A stretch of 64,000 nucleotides of DNA, taken from contig JADJWA010000001.1 in the NCBI GenBank assembly GCA_016716605.1, forward strand, positions 3,592,893 to 3,656,892, in the 5' to 3' direction. This stretch comes from Flavobacteriales bacterium (lineage in GTDB: Bacteria > Bacteroidota > Bacteroidia > Flavobacteriales_F > PHOS-HE28). The notes under the pieces are model-generated. The model did not search any database, had not been told where the DNA came from, and worked only from the letters and a program-made list of their open reading frames with translations. The position numbers and the translations under genes are program-made. Within the stretch, counting starts at the first letter, position 1, and the number at the start of each line of letters is the position of its first letter. Positions 25,129 to 33,820 of the stretch are shown piece after piece.

Positions 25129-26268
25129 ATGCTGAACCGACTGCGCCTTCTCGCACTTCTGGCGCCCATCTTCCCCGCATGGCTCCATGCACAAGGCTGC
25201 GTGGCCATCCGCAGCTTCACCTCGTGCAATCCGAACAGCTTCACGAACAGCAATCTGGTCGGAAAGGGCTGGCAGCTGAGCACGAGCTACAGGTACTTCG
25301 AATCGCATCGCCACTTCAACGGCCAGGATGAGCACGTCCACCGCAATGAGCTTAAGACCCAGGTGTTCAATTGGACCAACCAGCTGAATGCCGCATTCAC
25401 CTACAACACGGATAAGCGGCAGGGAATCACCTTCGTGCTTCCCTGGGCCTACAACACCCGCTCCTCCCTGTATGAGCACGGCGGACGCTCCCGCCAGAGC
25501 ACGCGGTCGGTCGGCATCGGCGATATACGCGTGCAGTACAACCGCTGGCTCTGGCATCCGGACAGCACGAGGAAGGGCAATGTGATGGTGAGCGCCGGCG
25601 TGAAGCTGCCCACCGGAGATTTCAGGGCGATGGACTTCTTCTACAGCGAAGGCACGGACACCGTGCCGAACACAGCATCCAATCCATGGGGCCAGTTACA
25701 GCCCGTGGACCAGAGCATTCAGCTCGGTGATGGTGGGCTGGGCTTCACGCTGGAGATGCAGGGTTTCGCGAAGCTCGCCGGACAACTCTACGGCTACGTG
25801 AATGCCTTCTATCTGTTGAACCCGATGGAGACCAATGGCACATTGACCTACCGGAGCCGAGCGAATGAAATGGTGTGCAGCGTCCCCGATCAGTACATGG
25901 CGCGCGCCGGACTCAACTATACCGTTGTGCCATCCAAAGGCCTCAACGCATTCTGCGGAGGCCGGATCGAAGGGATACCCGCCAAGGATCTGGTGGGCGG
26001 CAGCAAAGGCTTCCGCAGGCCGGGGTATGTGCTATCCCTCGAACCGGGCCTCGATTGGATGCGAGGCCGTCACGACCTGAATGTGAGCGTACCGTTCGCT
26101 GTGGTGCGTGAGCGCGTGCAGAGCGTGCCCGATATGGAGCGAAGCACGGAGACCGGCACCTTCGTCCGGGGCGATGCCGCATTCGCGGACCATGTGGTGA
26201 ATGTGACCTGGACCGTGATGCTGATCAATGGGCGGGCGGATCGAGCCGGGGCTCCCGCCGCCCACTGA
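25129..26268 (+). CDS. Outer-membrane beta-barrel protein, transporter-like
   Basis: A 379-residue protein with signal peptide (RLRLLALLAPIFPAWLHAQ) and alternating strand pattern through its length (WQLSTSYRYFESHRHF, FTYNTDKRQGITFVLPWAY, GLNYTVVPSKGLNAFCGG, LNVSVPFAVVRERVQSV). The layout resembles the family labelled 'MetA-pathway of phenol degradation' / transporter barrels. A Cys pair near the mature N-terminus (GCVAIRSFTSCN) may form a disulphide. Start taken at the signal peptide; 21 in-frame codons upstream were dropped. Substrate unknown. Confidence 0.7.
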   Translation: MLNRLRLLALLAPIFPAWLHAQGCVAIRSFTSCNPNSFTNSNLVGKGWQLSTSYRYFESHRHFNGQDEHVHRNELKTQVFNWTNQLNAAFTYNTDKRQGITFVLPWAYNTRSSLYEHGGRSRQSTRSVGIGDIRVQYNRWLWHPDSTRKGNVMVSAGVKLPTGDFRAMDFFYSEGTDTVPNTASNPWGQLQPVDQSIQLGDGGLGFTLEMQGFAKLAGQLYGYVNAFYLLNPMETNGTLTYRSRANEMVCSVPDQYMARAGLNYTVVPSKGLNAFCGGRIEGIPAKDLVGGSKGFRRPGYVLSLEPGLDWMRGRHDLNVSVPFAVVRERVQSVPDMERSTETGTFVRGDAAFADHVVNVTWTVMLINGRADRAGAPAAH

Positions 26269-26421
26269 GTGAATCAGCACCGGAGCTCCCAGCGACCTAT
26301 GCGAACGGTATGAATGCTTGCGGATCGCACAGCCTCATTGCACCGAGCTCCTTGGCGAGTCGGATGCAGGTGGCCGAACGGACTTGAGCCAACCGCACCA
26401 TCTTAGCGGCCACCGCTCACC

Positions 26422-27846
26422 ATGGCGCACCGCTGGAACATCCTCTTCGCTTCATTGGCCTTCCTCACCTGCGCATGGTTCGGCGTGGGGCATTCCTCCG
26501 AGGACGAGTTCCAACATGTGATCCTGATCGCTGAGCACCTGCGCGGCAACGTAGAGGCCGATGCCATGCCGATCGACTATCAGCGCGGGTGGCGGGGCAC
26601 GCTGCTCCCGGTGATCGCCGCCGGGGCTTTCTCAGCCTGCGAAGCGATCGGCATCAGCGATCCCTTCATCCTCACCTTACTGCTGCGGCTGATCACCGCC
26701 TTGATCGCGCTCTGGGTGATGCATGGCCTCGTGGGTGCCTTCAAAGCGCGGTTGCGCACCGAAAGCCACCAGGCCTTGGACGCGCTCAGCTGGTTCCTCT
26801 GGTTCGTGCCGGTACTGCTGATCCGCTTCTCCGGAGAGGCGTGGAGCGCCTTGCTCTTCGCACGTGGGCTCACGCTGGTCCTGGGGGAGAAGCCGCGTAA
26901 TCCATGGGCCATCGGTGCTTGGTGGGGGGCCGCCGTGATCTGCAGGCCTGCAGTGGCTTTGCTGCCGGCGGCCGCAATGCTCTGGCTGCTTTTCGTGAAG
27001 CAGGAATCCCGATCGCGGCTGCTGCGGATGATCGGCGGCGGCGCGGCAGCCTTGACCGTTGGCGCCGGCATTGATGCAGCGGCATACGGCACCCTCACGT
27101 TCTCGCTTTGGAATTATGCGCTCGCCGCGATCTCCGGTGAGGAGGCCTCCCGCTTCACCGCATTGCCCTGGTACCAGCACGTGCTCTTCGTCGTGAAGTA
27201 CGCCACGCCTCCTATCGCCCTGCTCTTGTTCGGAGCGCTGACGACCCTCGTTCTGCTGAAGCCGAAGCATATCCTCGTCTGGCTGCTGCTCCCCTTCCTG
27301 GTCGCGCACTCCGTGCTGCCCATCAAAGAGCCGCGCTTCCTCGTTCCTCTTGCGCCCTTGATGCCCTGGCTCCTGGCAGCAGCTTGGGATGCCCTATGCA
27401 TCCGATGGCCGGTGACGATGAAGCGCGATCTGTGGCTGCGGCTGCTGTTCCCTTTCGCGGCGATCAACCTGCTCGCGCTGGTCGTGGCGGCCCTCACTCC
27501 CGCAGGCAACGGACGCATCGCCCTCGCGAAGGAGATCCACGAGCGATTCGGCGCTGAACAGGTCCACATCGACCTGCTCGGTGATTGGCGGCAATGGATA
27601 CCGCCTTTCTACCTGTCAGCGGGAAGCACCGAGACCATCACCGAAAAGGTCGTCCCTGCGAAATCGAATTCGATCCACCTGGTGCTGGCTCCCGAGAGCA
27701 GGAATATGGACAGTGTGGTGAGCTTGGAACGATTGGCCACCGGGTGCCCTGGTTGGTCGCACCGCTACCTCCGCTGGTACGGATTGGAGGATGGCTCCGA
27801 CCCGCTGGTGCTATACCAACTGAAGATCGGCGTGCTGGACCATTGA
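26422..27846 (+). CDS. Multi-span membrane glycosyltransferase, GT22/Alg9-like
   Basis: A 474-residue protein with about 9-10 transmembrane segments and a large C-terminal non-membrane part. In the first extracytoplasmic loop HSSEDEFQH resembles the acidic HxDE(F/H)Q motif of GT22 mannosyltransferases (PIG-B/Alg9 type), which use polyprenyl-phosphate sugars. Downstream segments (ALSWFLWFVPVLLIRFSGEAWS, AAVICRPAVALLPAAAMLWLL, KEPRFLVPLAPLMPWLL) fit that family, including the conserved KEPRF. It would add a sugar to an envelope or secreted glycan. The specific acceptor is unknown. Confidence 0.7.
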   Translation: MAHRWNILFASLAFLTCAWFGVGHSSEDEFQHVILIAEHLRGNVEADAMPIDYQRGWRGTLLPVIAAGAFSACEAIGISDPFILTLLLRLITALIALWVMHGLVGAFKARLRTESHQALDALSWFLWFVPVLLIRFSGEAWSALLFARGLTLVLGEKPRNPWAIGAWWGAAVICRPAVALLPAAAMLWLLFVKQESRSRLLRMIGGGAAALTVGAGIDAAAYGTLTFSLWNYALAAISGEEASRFTALPWYQHVLFVVKYATPPIALLLFGALTTLVLLKPKHILVWLLLPFLVAHSVLPIKEPRFLVPLAPLMPWLLAAAWDALCIRWPVTMKRDLWLRLLFPFAAINLLALVVAALTPAGNGRIALAKEIHERFGAEQVHIDLLGDWRQWIPPFYLSAGSTETITEKVVPAKSNSIHLVLAPESRNMDSVVSLERLATGCPGWSHRYLRWYGLEDGSDPLVLYQLKIGVLDH

Positions 27847-27908
27847 GCGATCCTTGGACCCGACCTTCAACAGAATACCCCCCCACTGCCCAACCGCCAA
27901 CCGCTGAA

Positions 27909-27916
27909 TACCTTCG
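27909..27916 (+). promoter_or_regulatory. Putative fsa promoter -7 element TACCTTCG
   Basis: TACCTTCG lies 39 bases before the ATG at 27956, in the 109-base gap after the glycosyltransferase. Confidence 0.35.
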
Positions 27917-27955
27917 CCGCCGCGCCAACGCACCAATGGCTGCGGCGATCCAAGC

Positions 27956-28621
27956 ATGAAATTCTTCATCGACACCGCGAGCCTCGCGCAGATCAAGGAA
28001 GCCCAGGACCTCGGCGTGCTCGACGGCGTGACGACCAACCCGTCGCTCATGGCCAAGGAGGGCGTCAGCGGTGAAGAGCGCGTCCGGCAGCATTACATCG
28101 ACATCTGCGATATCGTTGACGGCCCGGTGAGCGCCGAAGTGATCAGCACCGACCTCGCAGGCATCGTGCGCGAGGGCGAAGCGCTGGCCGCGCTGCACCC
28201 CAACATCGTGGTGAAGGTGCCCATGATCCGCGATGGCGTGAAGGCGCTGAAGCACTTCAGCGGTAAAGGCATCAAGACGAACTGCACGCTGGTGTTCTCC
28301 GCCGGGCAGGCCCTGCTCGCCGCCAAAGCGGGCGCCACTTTCGTATCGCCATTCATCGGCCGCCTCGACGATGTGAGCACCGACGGCGTTGCGCTCATCG
28401 AGCAGATCCGTTTGATCTACGACAACTACGGCTACCGCACCGAGGTGCTCGCGGCAAGCATCCGCCACCCGATGCACATCGTCCAATGCGCGGAGGTGGG
28501 CGCTGATGTGGCCACCTGCCCGCTGAGCGCGATCACCGCGCTGTTCGACCATCCGCTCACCACCATCGGCCTGGAGAAATTCCTCGCGGACCACCGCAAG
28601 GCCGCAGCGGTGAAGGCCTGA
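27956..28621 (+). CDS. fsa: Fructose-6-phosphate aldolase / short transaldolase
   Basis: A 221-residue TIM-barrel aldolase of the FSA/TalC subfamily. MKFFIDTASLAQIKEA, GVTTNPSLMAKEG, the Schiff-base Lys87 in VVKVPM, and FVSPFIGRLDDVS are all present. At this length it belongs to the small transaldolase group found as the only transaldolase in many Bacteroidota, so it may work in the pentose phosphate pathway as well as, or instead of, cleaving fructose-6-phosphate. It is followed after 8 bases by the YciO-type gene. Confidence 0.9.
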   Translation: MKFFIDTASLAQIKEAQDLGVLDGVTTNPSLMAKEGVSGEERVRQHYIDICDIVDGPVSAEVISTDLAGIVREGEALAALHPNIVVKVPMIRDGVKALKHFSGKGIKTNCTLVFSAGQALLAAKAGATFVSPFIGRLDDVSTDGVALIEQIRLIYDNYGYRTEVLAASIRHPMHIVQCAEVGADVATCPLSAITALFDHPLTTIGLEKFLADHRKAAAVKA

Positions 28622-28629
28622 GCGCTGCC

Positions 28630-29250
28630 GTGCTGATCGACATCCACCCCACGCATCCAGAGCCGCGCAAGATCAAGGCGGCGGCTGATGCGCTGCGCGC
28701 CGGCGAAGTGATCGTGTGCCCCACGGACACGGTGCATGCCTTCGTATGCAGTGCGGAGAGCGCGCGTGCCGTGGAAGAGCTGGCGCGATTGAAGGGCGGC
28801 AAGCGCGGCAAAGCGGAACTCTCATTGATCTGCGAGAGCCTGAGCCACCTCAGCGACTATGCGCGGGTGACGGATACCGCTGCATACCGCATCGTGAAGC
28901 GCGCGCTGCCCGGACCATTCACCTTCATCCTGCCTGCCAGCGCGGCCATCCCGAAACTGTTCAAGAACAACCGCAGGACCATCGGCATCCGTGTGCCCGA
29001 CCATGCCGTGCCGCAAGCGTTGGTGAAGGAATTGGGGCATGCGCTCGCCGCCACCAGCGTGCACGACCCGGACACCCTGCTGGACCACACCTCCGAGGCG
29101 TGGCGGATCGAAGAGCTCTTCGGGCATCAGTTGGGCATGGTGCTCGATGCGGGTCCATGCGGATTGGAGCCGAGCACGGTGATCGACCTCAGCCAAGGAG
29201 AGCCCTTGGTGGTTCGCAAAGGCAAGGGTGATTCGAGCGCTGTGCTCTAG
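28630..29250 (+). CDS. YrdC/Sua5/YciO-family threonylcarbamoyl-AMP synthase-like protein
   Basis: A 206-residue single-domain YrdC-type protein: GEVIVCPTDTVHAFVC, ARLKGGKRGKAELSLICESLSHL, ALPGPFTFILPAS, RTIGIRVPDH and PSTVIDLS. At this size it is closer to YciO than to the larger Sua5. The family makes threonylcarbamoyl-AMP for the t6A37 modification of ANN-reading tRNAs; YciO proteins may do this weakly or have another role. It starts at GTG 28630, 8 bases after fsa. Its TAG stop sits inside a CTAG that also supplies the stop of the convergent esterase. Confidence 0.85.
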   Translation: MLIDIHPTHPEPRKIKAAADALRAGEVIVCPTDTVHAFVCSAESARAVEELARLKGGKRGKAELSLICESLSHLSDYARVTDTAAYRIVKRALPGPFTFILPASAAIPKLFKNNRRTIGIRVPDHAVPQALVKELGHALAATSVHDPDTLLDHTSEAWRIEELFGHQLGMVLDAGPCGLEPSTVIDLSQGEPLVVRKGKGDSSAVL

Positions 29251-30245
29251 CGCACCAGCCCGAACTCCCGCGCGATCGCCCGTGTGCTGTTGAAGCCGAC
29301 ATCCTTGCCGGTCCAGCCGCCTCTTCCCTGATCATCCTGCGCCAAGCGATGGCCCAATTCCTCGATGCGGTAGAGCACCACGGGTTCTGCACCGGTTGAA
29401 TCGCGGAAGCTCATGCGCACCACAGTGGCACGCGCATCGACCCGCTCCTTGGACTCAGGGACGCTGTCGGCTCCTGCAACAGATGTCCATTGGGCCACGA
29501 GCGCGCGCGCCAGCTCGAAATCGGCCACGTGGTCACGAACCCCATGAACCACCACGATCCTCGGGTAACGTACAACCGGATCGAGCGCCACCTGGCGCAC
29601 ACGCTCAGCCCATTGCATCGGCGTGAGCGCTTCGGGATGCACCACCGGCCTGCGCTCCGCATCGCCCTTCGCGACTCCCCCATATGGCGCCCCCGCCACG
29701 ATCGCGGCCTGCTGCAGCAGCCTCGGATGGCAGGCCGCCAGCGCCACCGCCATGGCCGCGCCCGCAGACACACCGTACGCACTCACGCCTGAGGGATCGA
29801 CCGGATAACGCGCGAACGCGTGCTCGATCATCTGCGCAAGCGAGAACACTTCGCCCATGCCGGGCAAGGCATCGCCTTCACGGAACCAGTTGAAGCAGCG
29901 CATCGGGCTGTTGCTGCGCCTCTGCTGCGCGAAGACGAGGTAGGCGCCCACGCTATCGGCGATGGCGCCCCAGCCGCTGAGCTTGAGGATCGACTCGGCA
30001 TCCTGGCCGCAGCCGTGCAGCACCATCACCATGGGCCGCTTGCCCTCGAGCGATCCAGCCCCCTGGGGCGCACGCATGAACATGCGCAGGTTGCCGGGGT
30101 TGTTGCCGAAAGACTGCACCTCGACCAGCACCTCCCGCTCCCCCGCTTCTGCCGAACCAATGGCTCTGTGCGCACCGCAAAGGATGGAGAGGACCAAAAG
30201 ACCTTGCTTGATCAGTCCGTTCATGTGCAATCGCATCAGGGCCAT
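29247..30245 (-). CDS. Secreted esterase of the PHB-depolymerase/feruloyl-esterase type
   Basis: A 332-residue alpha/beta hydrolase with an N-terminal signal peptide (LIKQGLLVLSILCGAHRAIGSAEA). VMVLHGCGQDAESIL gives the oxyanion-hole region, YGVSAGAAM the nucleophile elbow (Ser160), VVVHGVRDHVAD the acid loop, and EELGHRLA the probable catalytic His. The pattern is that of LpqC/PHB depolymerase-like esterases. An alternative start at 30224 would remove seven residues and the small overlap with the gene upstream. Substrate could be an ester of a polysaccharide or polyester. Confidence 0.82.
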   Translation of the reverse strand: MALMRLHMNGLIKQGLLVLSILCGAHRAIGSAEAGEREVLVEVQSFGNNPGNLRMFMRAPQGAGSLEGKRPMVMVLHGCGQDAESILKLSGWGAIADSVGAYLVFAQQRRSNSPMRCFNWFREGDALPGMGEVFSLAQMIEHAFARYPVDPSGVSAYGVSAGAAMAVALAACHPRLLQQAAIVAGAPYGGVAKGDAERRPVVHPEALTPMQWAERVRQVALDPVVRYPRIVVVHGVRDHVADFELARALVAQWTSVAGADSVPESKERVDARATVVRMSFRDSTGAEPVVLYRIEELGHRLAQDDQGRGGWTGKDVGFNSTRAIAREFGLVR

Positions 30246-30496
30246 GTCCGTCTTCGCGCGACAAGCACCAGGACGAAAAGAGCGATCGGTGCAGCCAGCG
30301 CTATCCAGATGCCCAGGCTCTTCAGCATGAAGGGCAGTAGCACCGTGAACGTGAGACCGAAGGCAGCGATATAGAGGAAGGGCTTATGGATCTCGCCGCG
30401 CCTTCGATAATCAACGAAGAGCAGCGCCAAGGGGATGCAGCCGATGCCGCCGCCAAGCAGCAGGACGAACGCCATCGACAAAGCCACCGGCTCCAT
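30236..30496 (-). CDS. Small three-span membrane protein
   Basis: An 86-residue hydrophobic protein with three predicted spans (ALSMAFVLLLGGGIGCIPLALLFV; YIAAFGLTFTVLLPFML; IWIALAAPIALFVLVLVA) and a positively charged loop and tail. It lies between the S9 peptidase (6 bases upstream) and the esterase (10-base overlap), so it is co-transcribed with them. No known family. Confidence 0.6.
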   Translation of the reverse strand: MEPVALSMAFVLLLGGGIGCIPLALLFVDYRRRGEIHKPFLYIAAFGLTFTVLLPFMLKSLGIWIALAAPIALFVLVLVARRRTWP

Positions 30497-30502
30497 CCGA
30501 CC

Positions 30503-32440
30503 TCACTTCAGCAAGTGCTCGCGGACGAAGGCAATCGTCGCATAGAACTGGAAATCGCTGTTGCCCTTCTTGCGGAAGCCGTGCCCCTCGTCGTTGGCCA
30601 TGAGGAACCAGACGGTGCCGCCTTTCTCCTTGATGCGTTCCTTCATCTGCACCGCTTCGCTGGCGGGCACGCGCGGGTCATTGCCGCCCTGCACGATGAA
30701 GAGCGGCTTGGTGATCTTCTCGGCGCGGTTGAGCGGTGAGATGCCCTCGAGGAAGGCGGCCATCTTCGGATCGCGCTCATCACCGTATTCCACACGGCGC
30801 AGGTCGCGGCGATAATCCTCTGTGTTCTTCAGGAAGGTGTTGAAGTTGCTGATGCCCACCACATCGAGCGCGCAGCGGATGCGATCGGCGTAGTGGACGC
30901 TAACGGCCAATGTCATGTAGCCGCCGTAGCTGCCACCGGTCACCATCACGCGGTCGGCATCGAGATCCGGTTGCGTTGCGATCCAATCGAGCAGCGCGCC
31001 GATGTCCTTCACGCTCTCTTCGCGTTTGTAGCCATTATCCAGGTCAAGGAAGGTCTTGCCGTAGCCGCTGCTGCCGCGCACATTGGGGTAGATGATGGCC
31101 ACGCCCAGTTCATTCAGGTAGTAATTATTGCGCCCTTGGAAGCCCGGCCGCGATTGCCCCTCCGGCCCTCCATGGATGTTGATGATCACGGGCCGCTTGC
31201 CGGTGAACCTCGCGTGTGGCCGGTAGAGGTAGCCGCTGATCGTGCGCTTGTCGAATGAAGGCCACTTCACCAGCTCAGGTGCGCGCAGGCCGCTCACATC
31301 CATGCCGCCGAGCTCGCTCTCGGTCCAGCGCAGCAGCTTCCCGCTGGCCAGATCCAGCTCGAAGACATCGCTGGTGCTGGCGTGCGTGGTGAGCGTCAGG
31401 CCGAGCGCGCGGCCATCCTTCGTGAAGCTCAGGCCGCCGATGAGGCCCACGGGCATGCCCGGCACTTCCTCGTAGGCGAGCGTGCGCGTGTCAAGGAGGT
31501 AGAGCTTCGAGAGGCCGTCCTCATTGGTGGTGAAAGCCATGCGCGAGCGATCGTGCGCGAGTTCCACGCCTCCAACATCCCACGGGATGCTCTCCGTGAT
31601 CGCCTTGAGCTTGCGCGTCCTCAGATCGTAGATGCAGAGGCGATTGAACTCGCTGTCCTTGTTGCTGGTGAGGAAGATGCCCGTGCCCTCCGCATTCCAG
31701 GCGATTGCGCGGTAGGTGGTGCGCTCGTCCTTCAACGGAAGCAAACGCGTCTTCACCCCGGTGGCAATGTCGAGCACATAGATGCGGCTCTCATTCACCG
31801 AGATGCCTTCGCCGATCAGCAATTGCTTGTCATCGATGCTCCAATCGCTGATGCCCCAGCCACCGCCGCTGTTCTCGGCCACCACGCGGTCGGTCGCCGG
31901 GTCCAGGGGATCCATCACGCGGATGTCGCGGTCCTTGCCATTGCGCATGGTGCTGCTGTAGGCGATGCGCTTGCCATCGCGGCTCCACGCCCCTCTCCCA
32001 TTCTGCGATCGCTTGCCATCGGTGAGCAGCGTAGCCTTGCCATCGGCATCCATGCGGTAGAGCTGGCTGAACTCGTTGCCGCCCGCATCCTTGTTGAAGA
32101 GGAAATAGCGTCCCTCGTTGGGCTCGTAGTTGGCGCCGCCCACGGCATCCTCGTAGAAGGTGATCTGCATGCGCGCGCCGCCGGGGAACCTCACCTGGTG
32201 CAGCTGGCTGGTGTTGCCGAAGCGCGTGCTGATGAGCATCTCCTTGCGCACAGGGTGCCACGCTGCGAGGCCAGCGCCGCGTCCTTCGGTGTACGCCCGC
32301 ACCTCGCTGATGAGGCTCGCGGGCAATGGAGGTATGCCTTCGGCCACGAGGTTGTCGGTGACGGGGATGGTGGGGCCTTGGGCCGAAGCGATGAGCGGAA
32401 ACGCCCCGGCGATCAAGAGGTGGTGGAGCTTGGTTCGCAT
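30503..32440 (-). CDS. S9-family serine peptidase (prolyl oligopeptidase / DPP4-like)
   Basis: A 645-residue exported peptidase. The signal peptide (RTKLHHLLIAGAFPLIASAQ) sets the start at 32440. A beta-propeller (about residues 40-390, with WD40-like repeats such as YSSTMRNGKDRDIRVMD) precedes the alpha/beta-hydrolase catalytic domain: Ser504 in GGSYGGYMT, Asp588 in GGNDPRVPASE and His620 in NDEGHGF. It would trim peptides, often Pro-containing, in the periplasm. It is the first gene of a three-gene minus-strand unit and divergent from the DUF4920 lipoprotein. Confidence 0.93.
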   Translation of the reverse strand: MRTKLHHLLIAGAFPLIASAQGPTIPVTDNLVAEGIPPLPASLISEVRAYTEGRGAGLAAWHPVRKEMLISTRFGNTSQLHQVRFPGGARMQITFYEDAVGGANYEPNEGRYFLFNKDAGGNEFSQLYRMDADGKATLLTDGKRSQNGRGAWSRDGKRIAYSSTMRNGKDRDIRVMDPLDPATDRVVAENSGGGWGISDWSIDDKQLLIGEGISVNESRIYVLDIATGVKTRLLPLKDERTTYRAIAWNAEGTGIFLTSNKDSEFNRLCIYDLRTRKLKAITESIPWDVGGVELAHDRSRMAFTTNEDGLSKLYLLDTRTLAYEEVPGMPVGLIGGLSFTKDGRALGLTLTTHASTSDVFELDLASGKLLRWTESELGGMDVSGLRAPELVKWPSFDKRTISGYLYRPHARFTGKRPVIINIHGGPEGQSRPGFQGRNNYYLNELGVAIIYPNVRGSSGYGKTFLDLDNGYKREESVKDIGALLDWIATQPDLDADRVMVTGGSYGGYMTLAVSVHYADRIRCALDVVGISNFNTFLKNTEDYRRDLRRVEYGDERDPKMAAFLEGISPLNRAEKITKPLFIVQGGNDPRVPASEAVQMKERIKEKGGTVWFLMANDEGHGFRKKGNSDFQFYATIAFVREHLLK

Positions 32441-32574
32441 TGGCCGCAATGTAGATGCAGTGGCATACTCTCCTTCAGACCAAAATACGCAACCTGCGCT
32501 TCGTCATGCCGGACACTCAGTCCGAACGCCGATCTTCGTCGCCCCGCTCAGGCGGGCAAGCCCAACGCTCAACC

Positions 32575-33054
32575 ATGAAGAACATCCACTCCGCCGTTGC
32601 CGCAGCCGCCATCTTGCTGGCCTGCAACACCGCCACCGTTCCCGCCACCGCGCAGGACAATGTGAAGAGCTATGGCGCAGCCATCACACCTGATGGCGCC
32701 ATGCACATCGCCTACCTCGTGCAGCAGATGGCGAACACCGATTCACTGGCAGCCAAGGTCGAATGCGACATCATCACCAGCTGCACCAAGAAAGGCTGCT
32801 GGATGACGGTGCAGCTCCCCGACGGACAGGACATGATGGTGCGCTTCAAGGACTACGGCTTTTTCGTGCCCACCAAGGGACTCGAGGGCAAGCGCGCCGT
32901 GCTTCAGGGCTATGCCACCAAGGAAGTGGTTGATGTGGCCACCCTGCGCCACTACGCCGAGGACGCTGGCAAGAGCAAGGAGGAGATCGAGAAGATCACG
33001 GAGCCGGAGAACAACCTGATGTTCCTCGCCGACGGCGTGCTCATCACCTTCTGA
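32575..33054 (+). CDS. DUF4920 lipoprotein
   Basis: A 159-residue protein whose signal peptide ends in a lipobox-like LLAC (residues 15-18), so it is probably a lipoprotein. The mature domain has the DUF4920 pattern CTKKGCWMTVQLPDGQDMMVRFKDYGFFVP, followed by GKRAVLQGYATKEVV. The conserved CxxxxC pair and the OB-like strands suggest a metal- or redox-related role, but the family is uncharacterised. A longer open frame (from 32455) has no signal peptide at its start and was rejected. Confidence 0.85.
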   Translation: MKNIHSAVAAAAILLACNTATVPATAQDNVKSYGAAITPDGAMHIAYLVQQMANTDSLAAKVECDIITSCTKKGCWMTVQLPDGQDMMVRFKDYGFFVPTKGLEGKRAVLQGYATKEVVDVATLRHYAEDAGKSKEEIEKITEPENNLMFLADGVLITF

Positions 33055-33064
33055 TCGCGAGACG

Positions 33065-33820
33065 GTGCCGCTTGCATCGCGACCAAGGCCCGGGAGATTC
33101 TTCCGGGCCTTGCTCTTTTCCGTGGTCCCGCTCGCCTCAACCGCTCAGACCGCTCACGGCCTGCAGCTGGGGCGCGAGCTGGCATTCGCAGGCGCTGGCC
33201 TGGGCGTGAACGGCATCGGCCTGCTGCTGCGCCACATGAATTCACCGAAGCCTGCCCCAGGGATCAACATGGAGCGCGTGCCTGCGATCGACCGATGGAG
33301 CACACAGCAATGGCAACCGGGGGCGCACCGCGCCAGCAACGTGCTATTCCTTGGTGCGGTCACAGCTTCCTTCGCAGGTGGTTTCGTGCTGCAAGGCAGC
33401 GATCGCCCCTTCGACGCAGCCGCCATCACGGCTGAGAGCTTCCTGCTCACCTCCGGGCTCACGAGCATCGCCAAGGAACTGGTGCGCCGGCCCCGGCCCT
33501 ATCGCTTCAACCCGGACGTGCCGGACGCCATGCATCACCCACGTGAGGATTTCGTGAGCTTCTGGAGCGGCCATGCAGCCAACACCGCCGCCGTTGGATT
33601 CAGTATGGCCGCGCTCGTGCAGCGCTCCGATGCATCGCCAGGGATGAAAGGCGCGGTCTGGGCTGGAGCTTTGGCTGCGCCCCTCTGCATGGGCTATCTG
33701 CGCATGCGGGCCGGCAAGCATTTCCTCACCGATGTGTTCGTAGGCGCGCTGGTCGGCACTGCCGTGGGATTGGCGGTCCCCTACTTTCACCGCGAATCTG
33801 AATCATACAAAGTACCATGA
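33065..33820 (+). CDS. PAP2-family phosphatase
   Basis: A 251-residue membrane phosphatase starting at GTG 33065. All three PAP2 motifs are visible: KELVRRPRP (KX6RP, residues 137-145), SFWSGHAA (SGH, 168-170) and RMRAGKHFLTD (RX5HX3D, 213-223). It dephosphorylates lipid phosphates such as undecaprenyl pyrophosphate or phosphatidic acid at the periplasmic face. An N-terminal hydrophobic stretch ending in ASTAQ may be a signal peptide. It overlaps the isoaspartyl peptidase gene by four bases. Confidence 0.88.
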   Translation: MPLASRPRPGRFFRALLFSVVPLASTAQTAHGLQLGRELAFAGAGLGVNGIGLLLRHMNSPKPAPGINMERVPAIDRWSTQQWQPGAHRASNVLFLGAVTASFAGGFVLQGSDRPFDAAAITAESFLLTSGLTSIAKELVRRPRPYRFNPDVPDAMHHPREDFVSFWSGHAANTAAVGFSMAALVQRSDASPGMKGAVWAGALAAPLCMGYLRMRAGKHFLTDVFVGALVGTAVGLAVPYFHRESESYKVP

